DNA of 64,000 bases, taken from Sphagnum compactum (lineage: Eukaryota > Bryophyta > Sphagnopsida > Sphagnales). The translations under genes and the position numbers were made by a program. Under the pieces are notes generated by a model. That model was not told where the DNA came from, searched no databases, and saw nothing but the letters and a program-made list of their open reading frames with translations. The first letter of the stretch is position 1. Every line of letters starts with the position of its first letter. The stretch is taken from contig OZ234493.1 of the NCBI GenBank assembly GCA_965153455.1, forward strand, positions 33,904,213 to 33,968,212, written 5' to 3'. Positions 48,660 through 58,950 of the stretch are shown in pieces.

Positions 48660-48980
48660 AAAGAAGAGTGTATTTTTGTTGTTGTTGTTGTTGGCTTTGC
48701 CTACCAAGCAAGGCAAAGGATATTGTGTTTAGATTCGTTGTTATAGAGTATAGTAGCTTAAGGGATTTTTATAGGCCCTTAGGTAATAAATTAATAGGTC
48801 TATTTTTATAAGAGGATTTTTTTTTTTTTGAAAGATGATATTTTTTGGCTTGTGTTGAAACTTGAGATTAGTTATAAAGTTATATAATATCTTGAAGGAT
48901 TTTGGTTTCTTTTAGAAGGATTTTTGAAAATTATATTTTCACATGGTGAAATATTGGAGTTTCCATAATTGTAAACTAGT
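48660..48980 (+). repeat. Repeat family R2, plus-orientation copy
   Basis: This shares GGCTTTGCCTACC, TAGATTCGTTGTTATAGAG, GAAAGATGATATTTTTTGGC, TTGTGTTGAAACTTGAGA, CATGGTGAAATATTGGAG and TTTCCATAAT, in order, with the reverse complement of 60180-60500. A further fragment (CATGGTGAAATATTTGAG, TTTCCATAATTATTCTTTTG) is at 49798-49835. Confidence 0.75.
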
Positions 48981-51900
48981 AGTCACCAATGACCGAGTAC
49001 ATGTCTTAAAACCTTTTTACACCTTCAACTTACTATCGCTACCATAGTACCTTGAACAATAGTTATAATTAATTATTTTCAGGAAAGTTAAAAAAATTTC
49101 CCCTAAAAAAATTTTCAAAGAACAAATTTTTTTGTGAATGAATCTTCGAGAATTGTGAAAGGAATAAAAATAAAAAGTGAAAATATTGCAACGGAAGAGC
49201 AAATGAAACTTGAACAAGCTACACACATCAAGAAAGAGGTTGTCAATGCATTGAAATTTTGGTGCAATTGCAAAAAACATTAAACATTGAGTTGTATAGT
49301 TAGTGGCATTGGAGTTCATAGTACCATAGTAGTCTAATAATGGGTTTGGCAATAAATAAAAATTATTTTTAAAAAATCTGCACTTTCTAGATATTATTAA
49401 GGCATATTTTCAAATATATTAAAAAAATTTAAAAATGAATTTTCATTTTTTTAAAAATTGAATAAATAGAAATTAATGAGATTCTTTTGTGGTTTTTTTT
49501 ATGGCAATAGGAATAGGTCAAGAGTAGGAGAGTGTAGTGGAATACATAATACTTTGTAAATGTGTAGGGCTAAGTTCAAGGGAATCCTTATTAGTCCAAT
49601 GAACTAACTAATTAAATTAGTGAATTTTAAAATCAACAAAATCTTTCTTGTTGTAGCATATATCTTCATGTTGTTCTTCCACAACAATTTTTAAAAATGA
49701 TGGAACAACTAGTTTTATTGGACCAATTGAAAATTGCCCCAAAAAAATAATAATACCCTCAAAAAATTGCCAAGTATTTTAAAAATTTATATTTTTGCAT
49801 GGTGAAATATTTGAGTTTCCATAATTATTCTTTTGCCTTAAGAGACGACGGTTTTTGATGTAAATGACAAGGCCATAGTGAAGCTTTGAACTTGTTTAAT
49901 TTTGCTTATTATTTTTTAATTCTATTTAAAAATCAACATCAAAAAATATTCACAAAAGAATCAATCCATGTGCACTTTCTCCAAGCTCCCCAAGCCTCAA
50001 ATTTCAAACAAATGGAATAGCAAAATATGAAATCACCTCCGGTGCCATGATTTTCCTTATGTTGCAAGTTGTAACTCATTTTTAAACCCTATATAACATG
50101 AAAGTAAAAGGCATTTGTGAACCTCATGTGAAATGAAATGGACATGCGTATATGCTAAACTAGGCAAAATGAACTACACCACTTTAGATGGTGACCAAGA
50201 AACCCTAATGCCCAAAATGCAAAAGATTGGACATTGACCACATGGAGAAGAAGAAGTGTTTTAGAGCAAACATTACTTGTCATCAAACTCTAGTATCCTT
50301 CCCTAAGGTCCACATAAAAGACAAAACCGATAAATCTTTTAGCCAAAAGATTGCAAAAGAATTAGTGTCCAATGTTTTTATCCATGTTGATGGTGTGGAA
50401 CTTGAAGTTCAAGTTGTTAAAACCTCAACCCTAAATCCTAAAAAAAAGTCATGCAATTGGAATGAGAACTATGTCTTGCATTTCATAGAATGGGAACCCA
50501 AGATCTCATCTATATACCACAACCAAGAGTTGCATCCAAGGAAGGAAAGTGAGTTGTGTGAGCTTGGCTCTTGAATTCATATATATTCTCATGTGGTGAA
50601 GACAAAATTTGGGAATATGTGTTTTTATCTTTTTTATCTTTTTTTTTTGGGTTTCAAAAAAATCATATATAATAAAAATATATTATTGCCCCCATAGATA
50701 AAATGTAAGTCATCACATTAGCTTTTAGACTAGGTACATCTTTTTGTGAATACCTAAAACTCTTGGCCTCTTAGAATCTCCAAAACAACCAACCCTTTTG
50801 TTGGGGGCCTTTGGTGAATGTACAATTGGGTCTATAGGAATGTGTTTGTCAAATGAATATTCATCGACTTTAGTACACTCGTGTTATGTATGTATGTGTA
50901 TATAAGGTATTGCAAGTTGCCACCAACCCGACAACAAGTCATGTTGTTCAATGACTTAATGCATAACTAAGAACCCATGTTCTTAAATTTCAACCACCAT
51001 GTCTACATTGCTAAATAGAGGACGTGTTGTGAATGAATACTTGTAAAATTTTTGGAAGATCTACATTGTTGGGAGGCAATGGCTTCAAAACCAAGCCAAC
51101 ACAAAACAACAATTGAAATAGCCCATAGATTCTTTTGAATTTGTTGCAATGAACAAGCACGTAAATGAAATGAAATGAAATCGGTCCATGCAAAATCTAT
51201 ACCTTTAAGTTCTAGAGGTTGAAATGTGGTAGGTTTATAGATTAGGGTAATTGCATAGATTTTCTCTCTATGTCCTCATAATTTTCATGTCCATGGGATA
51301 AGTTGAGGGAGTTGAAGGCCACTTCATCCAACCTCTTCTCCGTTGGGGGATTTCAAATGGACATGGGTGATGATTTATTTTTATTTTGGCGCCCCGATCT
51401 TAGATGTAGGTTGACTAATCATCGCTGGTGTCAGCTGCGAAGCCAGCGTTCAGCCGGCGCACTTGCAGGCAATCAAACTCGCAGGGATTTATTTTTATCT
51501 TTTTTTCAAAAAAAAATCAAAAATCTTATGAGACTTTCTGAGAGTTTTGCAGATGGTGTACTAATCGGGAATTTTCACATAAATTTTGGGTGAATTTTTT
51601 ATCAAGTAAGGGAACATATTAAACCACGAATTGATTAGTGGCTAAATTGATAAGTGGTGAAAATCATAAGTGGGAAGCAAGGGGCTAATCTCGAAACTCA
51701 TTTATGGAAGTGAAAAAGCTTAAAAAACATTGCTCAACAACAAAAGGTTTAGGTTTGGGAATGAACTCACCTCCTTTGAAAGGAAGTTTGATTGATACAT
51801 GTTCTGGGATGCGGAATTCCCTCTGGCAATACAAACCCAATTGAAATTACTTGTATAACAGAATGCCCAAACAACCCTTCCAGTCTTGTATACATCATGC

Positions 51901-52052
51901 AGAGTCCAGCCACTGGACAACCATCTCATACAGGAAGGCAAACCCAGCTTGAAAGACATTCTTCTTCTAACACATACCATTCTTTTACATTTGTGCTTCA
52001 GTGGGTTTCATTTGTATCCTTTCCCTCTATCAATACTTCAAACCTTGGGAAT

Positions 52053-55000
52053 CTAGACATGGAAGCTCTGAAGCCTGTTCGTGTCATTGAGCGTGTTTCG
52101 GTACAACCGATCACTGTCACTGATACAATAGAAGTCAGCCAGATACTCAAGGGCCTCTAGGTTTGTGTTACAAACTTTCCACAGACTGTCAAGCTCACCA
52201 GCAGACAACATTCCCCACTCTTGACAAGATTTTAAGAACTGTATCAAGCCTGTGAAAAAGCCGTCGTAGTTCAAAACAAGGAGTGGAACTGGAAACGCAG
52301 ACCCAAGTCGTTTCAGCTGGATTAGTGTCAAGATTTCAAACATTTCATCCAAAGTTCCCACGCCCCCAGGTAGTGACACGTAGGCTGTGCAGTCTGCCTG
52401 TTTATCCCGAACTCCAGCATCTGCAAGGCCGTGCTTGCGAGCTGAGAAGAACCTGTAGAAAAGGATTCCATATGATCTTTTTGCCCTTGTGAATCTATTG
52501 GGTCCTATCTATCAAACAGTTGGTGGAGTGAACTTGATACAGAAATCCAGAAAAGATGCAAGCAGGAGAGTGAATTGGGTCGCTAAGGAACATTGAATCT
52601 TTGAAAACCTTGATCAACACACATATAGACAGAAACTTGTCTCAATAGCATCAAAGGAGTTGATTTTGGTATGAAGTCAATAGCCAAGTAGTAGGCGTCA
52701 GGGCAACTTTGTGTGGTGCAATCAATCATTAAAACCCCAGCTATGTTCATGCTATATGTCCAAACATAAGTATCAAGTTATAGCTATAACAAGGTGCCAT
52801 GAGCAAATATAGATAGGGTTTAGGGTTTAGCTATAAGTAATCAAGGTTTAGTGCTATAACATGTGTATTGAGCAAATATAGATCGTTCTTCTTCTCAGTA
52901 CATTCCACACTTCCATCAGCATTAGCATTTGCTCTAGCATGTAAGAAGAGATATTGCTCAAAGGGAAACAAGAAACACAATGCTCATTTTCTGAATTAGC
53001 ATGAGAAGTACTAAGTTTTAGAGACACAAAACAGCAATGGATAAAAAGTTGGCAGAAGGAAACACCGGTGACTCACCGGCAAGTCAGATAAGTGTGATCA
53101 GAGAGGTAGGGGTGAACACAGGAATTGGTCCAGGTGCCACCCTCATTTGAGATTTTGAACCCACCCACAGGTTTGTGGGCTTGTAATGCACCTTGAGTGA
53201 CTGCATCCATCATGCCTGGCCCCACCCCTGTCCATGACGTGCAGTTGAGCAGTAGAGCCACCTGCACCCCCGCCACTCTCTTCCTCCTCTCAGCCCATCA
53301 TTCCTATTTGCCTACATTTTGTATCCTTGGACAAATCATCCAATGGGCACCTGATTGGCTATTACACATACAAAATTTGGAATGTGTCTCATGCTACATC
53401 ACAAGCTATCATTTGTTATGTTGCAAATACTGGCAGCATCAACTATCAAATACCAAGCCACTGCACAACTATAGGGCATTCGCTTTGAGATCAGGAGAGT
53501 TCAGAGCCTGTCAGACTTCTGCTTACAGAACCCAGTTGCCCACAACTTTGTCAAGCATGATCAACCAGATTGTGCAACCCGGACATCACCATATCATTAG
53601 CTGCTTGATTTGAACTTATGAAGAAAGATTAGTGGAATCAAAAAGTCACATCTCAGGACTCACACAGCACAATAGTTCCAGAAACAATTCAAAGACACAT
53701 AATGAGATGGCAGGACAGCCATGTAACCCTACTTGCCAAAGTGCCAGGTAATAACTTAGAGGACTTACTTCCCGTCCCAGCTCCATGGCCTGTAAGTAAT
53801 GAGGGTGGTCTGCTTTTGTTCGCGAAGATCCAAAATACACAACACCCTTCCCAAGCTTCTGCACTAGTGCATAGCACTCCAGAATCTCTTTCCGCACCTG
53901 CAAAGTGTCAGTGTACACCAAGGTATACAGGTCAATAGGCACCAAACTTCAGTGTAAGAAGTAATGTGGTCATTGCCATAACAGTGGAACAACTGGCTCA
54001 TCACATAATGGCTCTGCCCTTTAAATGGCATCCATAAAGATGATAAAAATTTGAACATACTAAATTGGAAACACATGATGATTAGCAAGGTGAAGCCCTG
54101 AGTAGATCCTTCAGTTATGCTGGAAATGTTTCATTAGTGCACTCCACATGAACCTAGAATGTAGGGATACCAAACTGTTGCTCGTTTCTGGGTGCATCAC
54201 AATGTCTCTACCCTCATAGAAGGGCAGAGCCAATAAAGCTCACATTGCAACCTCTCATGTAGTCAAATAGGACTAGTCATAGATCCATGTTTTTTTGGAG
54301 CAGTGCAAATAAAACTTAGGCATAAATCCATGCTTTTGGCTTAGTGCAAATAGGACTAATCATAGATCCACATTTTTGGCATGGTGCAAATGTGACTAGT
54401 CATAGATTCACGCTTTTGGCATACTGCAAATAAGACTAGTCATAGATCCACATTTTTGACATAATGCAAATGTGACTAGTCATAGATTCACACTTCTGGC
54501 ATGGTGCAAATAAGACTCATCATAGATCTGCATTTTTAGCACAGTGCAAAGAAGTCTAGTCAGAGATCCGTGTTCTTGGTGTAGTGCAAATGTGACTAGT
54601 CATAGATCCACATTTTTGGCATAGAATGTGACTGGTCATGGATCCAGGTTTTTGGCATAGTGCAAATGCGACTATTCATAGATTCATGTTTTTGGCATAG
54701 TTTTTTGCAGAGTGCAAATAGGACTAGTCATAGATCCATGTTTTTGGCATAGTAGTGCACAACCGAACTAAAGTGTGGGCAATGTTCTGATACCTCATCA
54801 GCACTTGTTCGTGTGCGTAGCTCGTCATTGTATGCTGGGGGCATGCTATCACCACTCCCCTTTGATTGCAGGACAATTGACTCCCCTCTTTTCAGGCAAG
54901 AAGAAGATGAAGCAGCAGCAGCAGCAGCAAATGAAAATCCTTGTTTGAATCCCCCATCCACACTTTGTTTTAGGTCATGAGAATTACAACACCTGGTGAA

Positions 55001-55216
55001 GAAGATTGGCCTGAAAGAGGAGGAGGAGGGCCAAGCTTGATGATGAACTTGAGAAGAGGAGCACCTGGTGCAGAGCTCTAGGTGGTCAATCACCATCATC
55101 ATCTTTTCTCCTGAATTTTGCATTTGCTTGCTGCTGCTGAGGGTAATACTACTACTCCCTTGAGAACAAACTTCAGAAGAGAACACTAGAGGTGCACAAC
55201 AATAAGAAGAAGTCAT
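52053..55216 (-). CDS. LOG-like / lysine-decarboxylase-family protein
   Basis: This belongs to the Rossmann-fold family that includes cytokinin-activating LOG phosphoribohydrolases. The longer plant proteins annotated as putative lysine decarboxylase (At1g50575-like) are the nearest recalled relatives; their substrate is not established. Exons (minus): 55216-54794, 53897-53769, 53261-53077, 52452-52053; 378 aa, all in phase with GT-AG ends. Seen: VVYFGSSRTKADHPHYLQAM near 160-180, TSWTGVGPGMMDAVTQGA, GGFKISNEGG, FFSARK (equivalent to the MHxRK arginine of LOG) and PGGVGTLDE at 274-282, the family signature PGGxGTxxE. Residues 1-130, rich in Ser and Cys with an Ala run, have no clear domain and may hold a plastid or mitochondrial targeting peptide. 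Intron 1 carries a 12-copy minisatellite. The gene is divergent from the PPR gene. Confidence 0.9.
54257..54757. repeat. 12-copy, about 40-bp minisatellite inside intron 1 of the LOG-like gene
   Basis: Units contain GACTAGTCATAGATCCA, then TTTTTGGCAT, then AGTGCAAAT. Successive CATAGAT-like cores fall near 54273, 54322, 54360, 54401, 54440, 54481, 54521, 54561, 54601, 54638, 54676 and 54730. Copies differ by a few bases; one unit near 54700 is longer. It is wholly intronic. Confidence 0.9.
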
Positions 55217-55458
55217 GGTTTTTCAAGCTTTCAGTGCTGCACCTGCTGCTTGCTGCTGCTGCTGCACACATGGGAAAACACCAGTCAGCCAGCCAGGCGC
55301 CCACACCTTCCGCTCAAAAGGCCAAAAAAAAAAAAAAAAAGGCCCCTCTACAACGCTTCTCTCAGAAACTTAGTTCTCGCATACACTAGGGCTTTCAAAT
55401 CCTAGGGTTTCTGTCATTACACTAGTGTTTCTCTAGGAGAGAGAGGAGGAGCTATGGA
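55217..55458. promoter_or_regulatory. Shared bidirectional promoter (LOG-like and PPR genes)
   Basis: The two ATGs (55216 minus, 55459 plus) are only 242 bp apart. The stretch holds an A18 run (55324-55341), AAATCCTAGGGTTT (a telo-box-like element, about 55396-55409) and CACTAG repeats. Both 5' leaders must lie here. On the plus side a two-codon upstream ORF (ATG GAA TGA, 55454) overlaps the PPR start region. Confidence 0.55.
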
Positions 55459-58418
55459 ATGAACATCATGGCCATGCGACAATCTGCAGTACTACATCTA
55501 TCGCGCCTTTTCCTCGGTGAGTTTGAGCCTTGAGAATGATGATGATTGTTTCTTGTCTTTTGAAATGTTGGTTCTCTTTCTTTCTTCTCCATGGTTTCGA
55601 GAAAATCTGCTTCAAGAATTAGGGTTAAGCAACCAAGCAATCTCTCTCTCTCTCTCTCAAATCTTTGCAAACTATGAAACATGTCTCATGAGGCCAGTCA
55701 ATTGAACTATCTTGCATTTGGCAGGTTTTGCAAGGTTGCACAAAACCCTAGCCTCTTCTGCAAGAAGAGGAGATCATCATCATCTTCTTCCAGTAACCAA
55801 ACCAATTCCATTATTGTCAGGTGAGCAGCAGGTGTTTTTTTGTGTGTTTCTGTATGTGTATGAATGTTGAAGACTCCAAATCATTTTATTTTATTTTGTT
55901 TTTTTTTTCACAAAGGGTTGTTTTGTTTTGTTGGGTTGTGCAAAATCTTTATCAACTTGAACCCTAGCTATCCATCATCCCTTCTGCAAGAAAGATGGCA
56001 CAGAAAGTCCCAACCCAAGGAATTCTCTCTTTATTTCTTAGGGTGGTTTGTTGTTGTTTATTCACCAGTTTTGTGTGGTTTGATGGCAGACCAGAAAAGG
56101 ATTGTTGAGAAACTTTGGCAGGAGCTTTTTGCAGATCCTTCACAGTGGTGGGATCACAGGCCAGAGAAGGTACCCAATTGAAAACAACCCCACTGAGCTG
56201 CAAATATCTTGGGTGATTTGACGCAGGAAGAAGTTGGTACATCATCCATTCTTTCTTGTCTAGGTCATGAATTGCTCTGGGTCTTTTACCCCAGGCCTGT
56301 GAGGAATGCAAAAGCTGATCACCTGCATTTGGATATATATTCTGATCTCAGGGAAATGTGAGGTATCCGGATTTTAAACACAAGAAGACACAGGAGGCAC
56401 TTTGGCTCAATGGAAGTTTCACCCCACAATGGGTGGAAGCAAAGCTTGCAGCATTGGCACCAGGGACTGTACAATTAAGCAATTTCCAATGGAATGTTAA
56501 GCTTGCAAGGTATGTCAAGTCAGGGCACTATGAGAAGACCTTGGAGCTCTTTGAGCAAATGCTTCAAGAAGGCATGCTTCCTGACAAGTTCACTTTTGTG
56601 CCAGTGCTCAATGCATGTGCTAGTTTGCAAGCACTTGATAAGGGCAGATCCATCCATGCCCAGATCCTGACAAGTGGGTTTGAGTCAGATGTTTACATGG
56701 GTAATAGCCTTGTGGATATGTATTCCAAATGTGGGAGCATCGACGATGCTTGGAGAGTGTTCAGCAAGATGCCTACACGTGGTGCAGTTGCTTGGAGTGC
56801 TATAATTTTGGGACATGTGAAATGTGGACAAGGGCATAAGGCATTAGCATTGTCTCAACAAATGCAACAGGAAGGGGTGGATCCAGACCCTGTCACTTTC
56901 GTGGGGATTTTGAACGCATGTGCCAGTGTTGCAGCTCTTGAAGAGGGCAGAAATGTTCATGATCATATCATTCGGAGTGGTTGTGAGTCTAATGTGTTTG
57001 TGGGCAGTAGCCTCATTGACATGTATGCCAAATGTGGGAAGTCGGAGGAAGCACAAAGAGTGTTTGACAGGATGCCAATCCGCAATGTGGTCTCTTGGAA
57101 TGCTATGATTGTGGGACATGTGAAATGTGGATATGGGCGGAAGGCCCTGGAAATATATCAACAAATGCAACTGGAAGGGGTGGAACCAAATGCTTTCACC
57201 TTTGTGGCGATTCTCAATGCATGTGCCAGTGTAGGGGAACTTGAAGAAGGTAGGCGTGTGCATAAGCAGATTATTCACAGTGGATGTGAGTCTGACATTT
57301 TTGTCAGCAATAGCCTCATTGACATGTATGCCAAATGTGGGTGTATAGAGGATTCTTGTAGGGTGTTCAGCACAATGCGTATACGTGATGTGTTTGCTTG
57401 GAGTGCCATGATTCTGGGATATGTCAGATGTGGCCAAGGGGCAAAGGCATTGGAACTATTTCGACAAATGCAACTGGAGAGAGTGAAGCCAGACCCTGTC
57501 ATCTTTGTGGCAGTGTTGAATGCATGTGCTAGTGTAATGGCACTTCCTGAAGGAAAGAGAATTCATGATCAGATCATTCAGAATGGCTGTGAGTCTGAGA
57601 TCTTTGTGGCTAGTAGCCTTGTTGACATGTATGCTAAATGTGGAAGCATAGAGGATGCACAAAGGGTGTTTGACAGGATGTCCACACGCAATGTGGTCGC
57701 TTGGAATGCCATGATCCTGGGACATGTGAAATGTGGGCAAGGGCAGAAGGCATTAACATTGTTTCAACAAATGCAACAGGAAGGGGTGCAGCCAGATGCT
57801 GCCACTTTTGTGGGGGCCCTAAATGCATGTGCCAGTGTAGTGGCACTTGAAGAAGGTCAGCATGTTCACAAACAGATCATTGAAAATGGTTTTCAGTCTG
57901 ACATCTCTGTAAGCAGTAGCCTCATTGACATGTATGCCAAATGTGGGAGCATAGAAGATGCACAGAATGTGTTCAACGGTATGGCAACACGTAATGTGGT
58001 TTCATGGACAGCCATGCTAGGATGCTATGCAATGCATGGGCATGGTAAGGAAGCTCTTGGACACTTTGAACAGATGTGTCAAGAAGAAGTTGAGATGGAT
58101 CAAGTCACTTTTGTTGCTCTTTTGTCAGCTTGTAGCCATGCCGGCCTAGTGGATGAAGGTTGGCGCTACTTTGAATCCATGGGTCTGGTTCACAGTATTT
58201 CTGCAACAGTGGAGCATTATGCCTGCATGGTTGATCTTCTTGGCCGTGCTGGTCATCTGCAGGAGGCAGAAGATTTCATCAATACAATGTCCTTCAAACC
58301 CAGTGCTTCTGTTTGGAGGGCCTTGCTGTGTGCTTGCAGAAATCATGGTAATGTGGAGATGGGAGAATCCATAGCAAAAAAAATTCCTGACATTGGACCC
58401 TGGGAACGCTACTATTGA
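55459..58418 (+). CDS. Organellar PLS-class PPR protein with an N-terminal OSB-type PDF motif
   Basis: Exons 55459-55516, 55725-55820, 56069-56169, 56352-58418; 773 aa, all GT-AG and in phase. The N-terminus (MNIMAMRQSAVLHLSRLFLG, then RLHKTLASSARRG) is Arg/Ser/Leu-rich with no acids, like a mitochondrial presequence. Residues 67-120 read LWQELFADPSQWWDHRPEK, then YPDFKHKKTQEALWL and WVEAKL. This matches the PDF motif that binds single-stranded DNA in plant OSB proteins; it is split between exons 3 and 4. From about residue 130 come some 18 PPR motifs in near-identical 101-residue P-L-S cycles (SLIDMYAKCGSIEDAQ, WNAMILGHVKCGQG, NACASV). PLS PPRs bind organelle RNA, often for C-to-U editing. 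The frame stops at PDIGPWERYY; the expected E motif continues in the +1 frame (see 58376-58950). ATG 55468 is an alternative start. Confidence 0.87.
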
Positions 58419-58950
58419 TCTGAGTCTATCAAACATCTATGCGGCCACTGGCAAGTGCAAACTCAGTGCTGACGGTCAACAACCAAGATTGGAAAGAGCT
58501 TTGTAGAAACAGCTCACAGTGTACTTGATTTGAAGTATATAATGAGGTGCATACATTTGCAATAATGGATGATGAAAGGCCATCCTCACATGAGTGAAAT
58601 CCACAGAGAACAAAAGCGACTATCCAGATATATGAAGAATGCCAGATATGTGTGAGATGTGAATTCTGGGCTGCATGATGTGACGGAAGGAGAAAAAAGG
58701 TGTCTCATTGGTGTCACCACGTCAAGAAGCTGGTCATTGCATTTGGGCTATGAACACACACACCCTTCTGCTACAACAGTCCACAATCTCAAGAATCAAT
58801 GGGTATGAGATGACTACCCACAATTGCATCAAGCCCCAATTTTCTCAAAGCTTTTGTCTCAAAGATAGTTGAGAGATCACTCATAGTAAGAGATGTGAAT
58901 TGGGTTCCATGACCATGCAGATCGACTTTTGTTCTTGCAGAGGCGTGTTC
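58376..58950 (+). pseudogene. Broken E/E+ and DYW-deaminase coding remnant
   Basis: This directly continues the PPR exon but is frameshifted. After an eight-A run (58376-58383) the +1 frame reads LDPGNATIDLSLSNIYAATG (E motif) to a stop at 58504. EVYNEVHTFAIMDD begins at 58532. EIHREQKRLSRYMKNARYV, a stop, then GLHDVTEGEK follows (about 58614-58697). CHHVKKLVIAFGL lies at 58712-58750. The end DFCSCRG, then VF, reaches 58950. This is the order of a DYW domain, but frames change at least four times. The deaminase HSE motif is HVK, with the glutamate codon changed to lysine. It may be transcribed as 3' UTR of the PPR gene. Confidence 0.8.

Larger units (their letters stand above)
46131..52052. 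other. AT-rich intergenic DNA with simple repeats and TE-like pieces
   Basis: No supported gene. It contains CATC/GATG arrays (46395-46910), a T-run then G-run (47600-47646), TTTAGGG motifs at 48577-48597, repeat family R2 pieces (48660-48980 and 49787-49895), and a GC-rich island at about 51385-51490. An open frame from about 50245 to 50574 is Lys-rich with no recognisable domain and is not called a gene. Confidence 0.55.

Noticed and set aside
50245-50574. About 110-codon plus-strand open frame
   Set aside because: No recognisable motif and composition like the surrounding AT-rich DNA; it may be a remnant but cannot be supported as a gene.
54257-54757. CRISPR-like regular repeat array
   Set aside because: Units abut without unique spacers and lie in a plant intron; it is a minisatellite. 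The same holds for 60535-61028.
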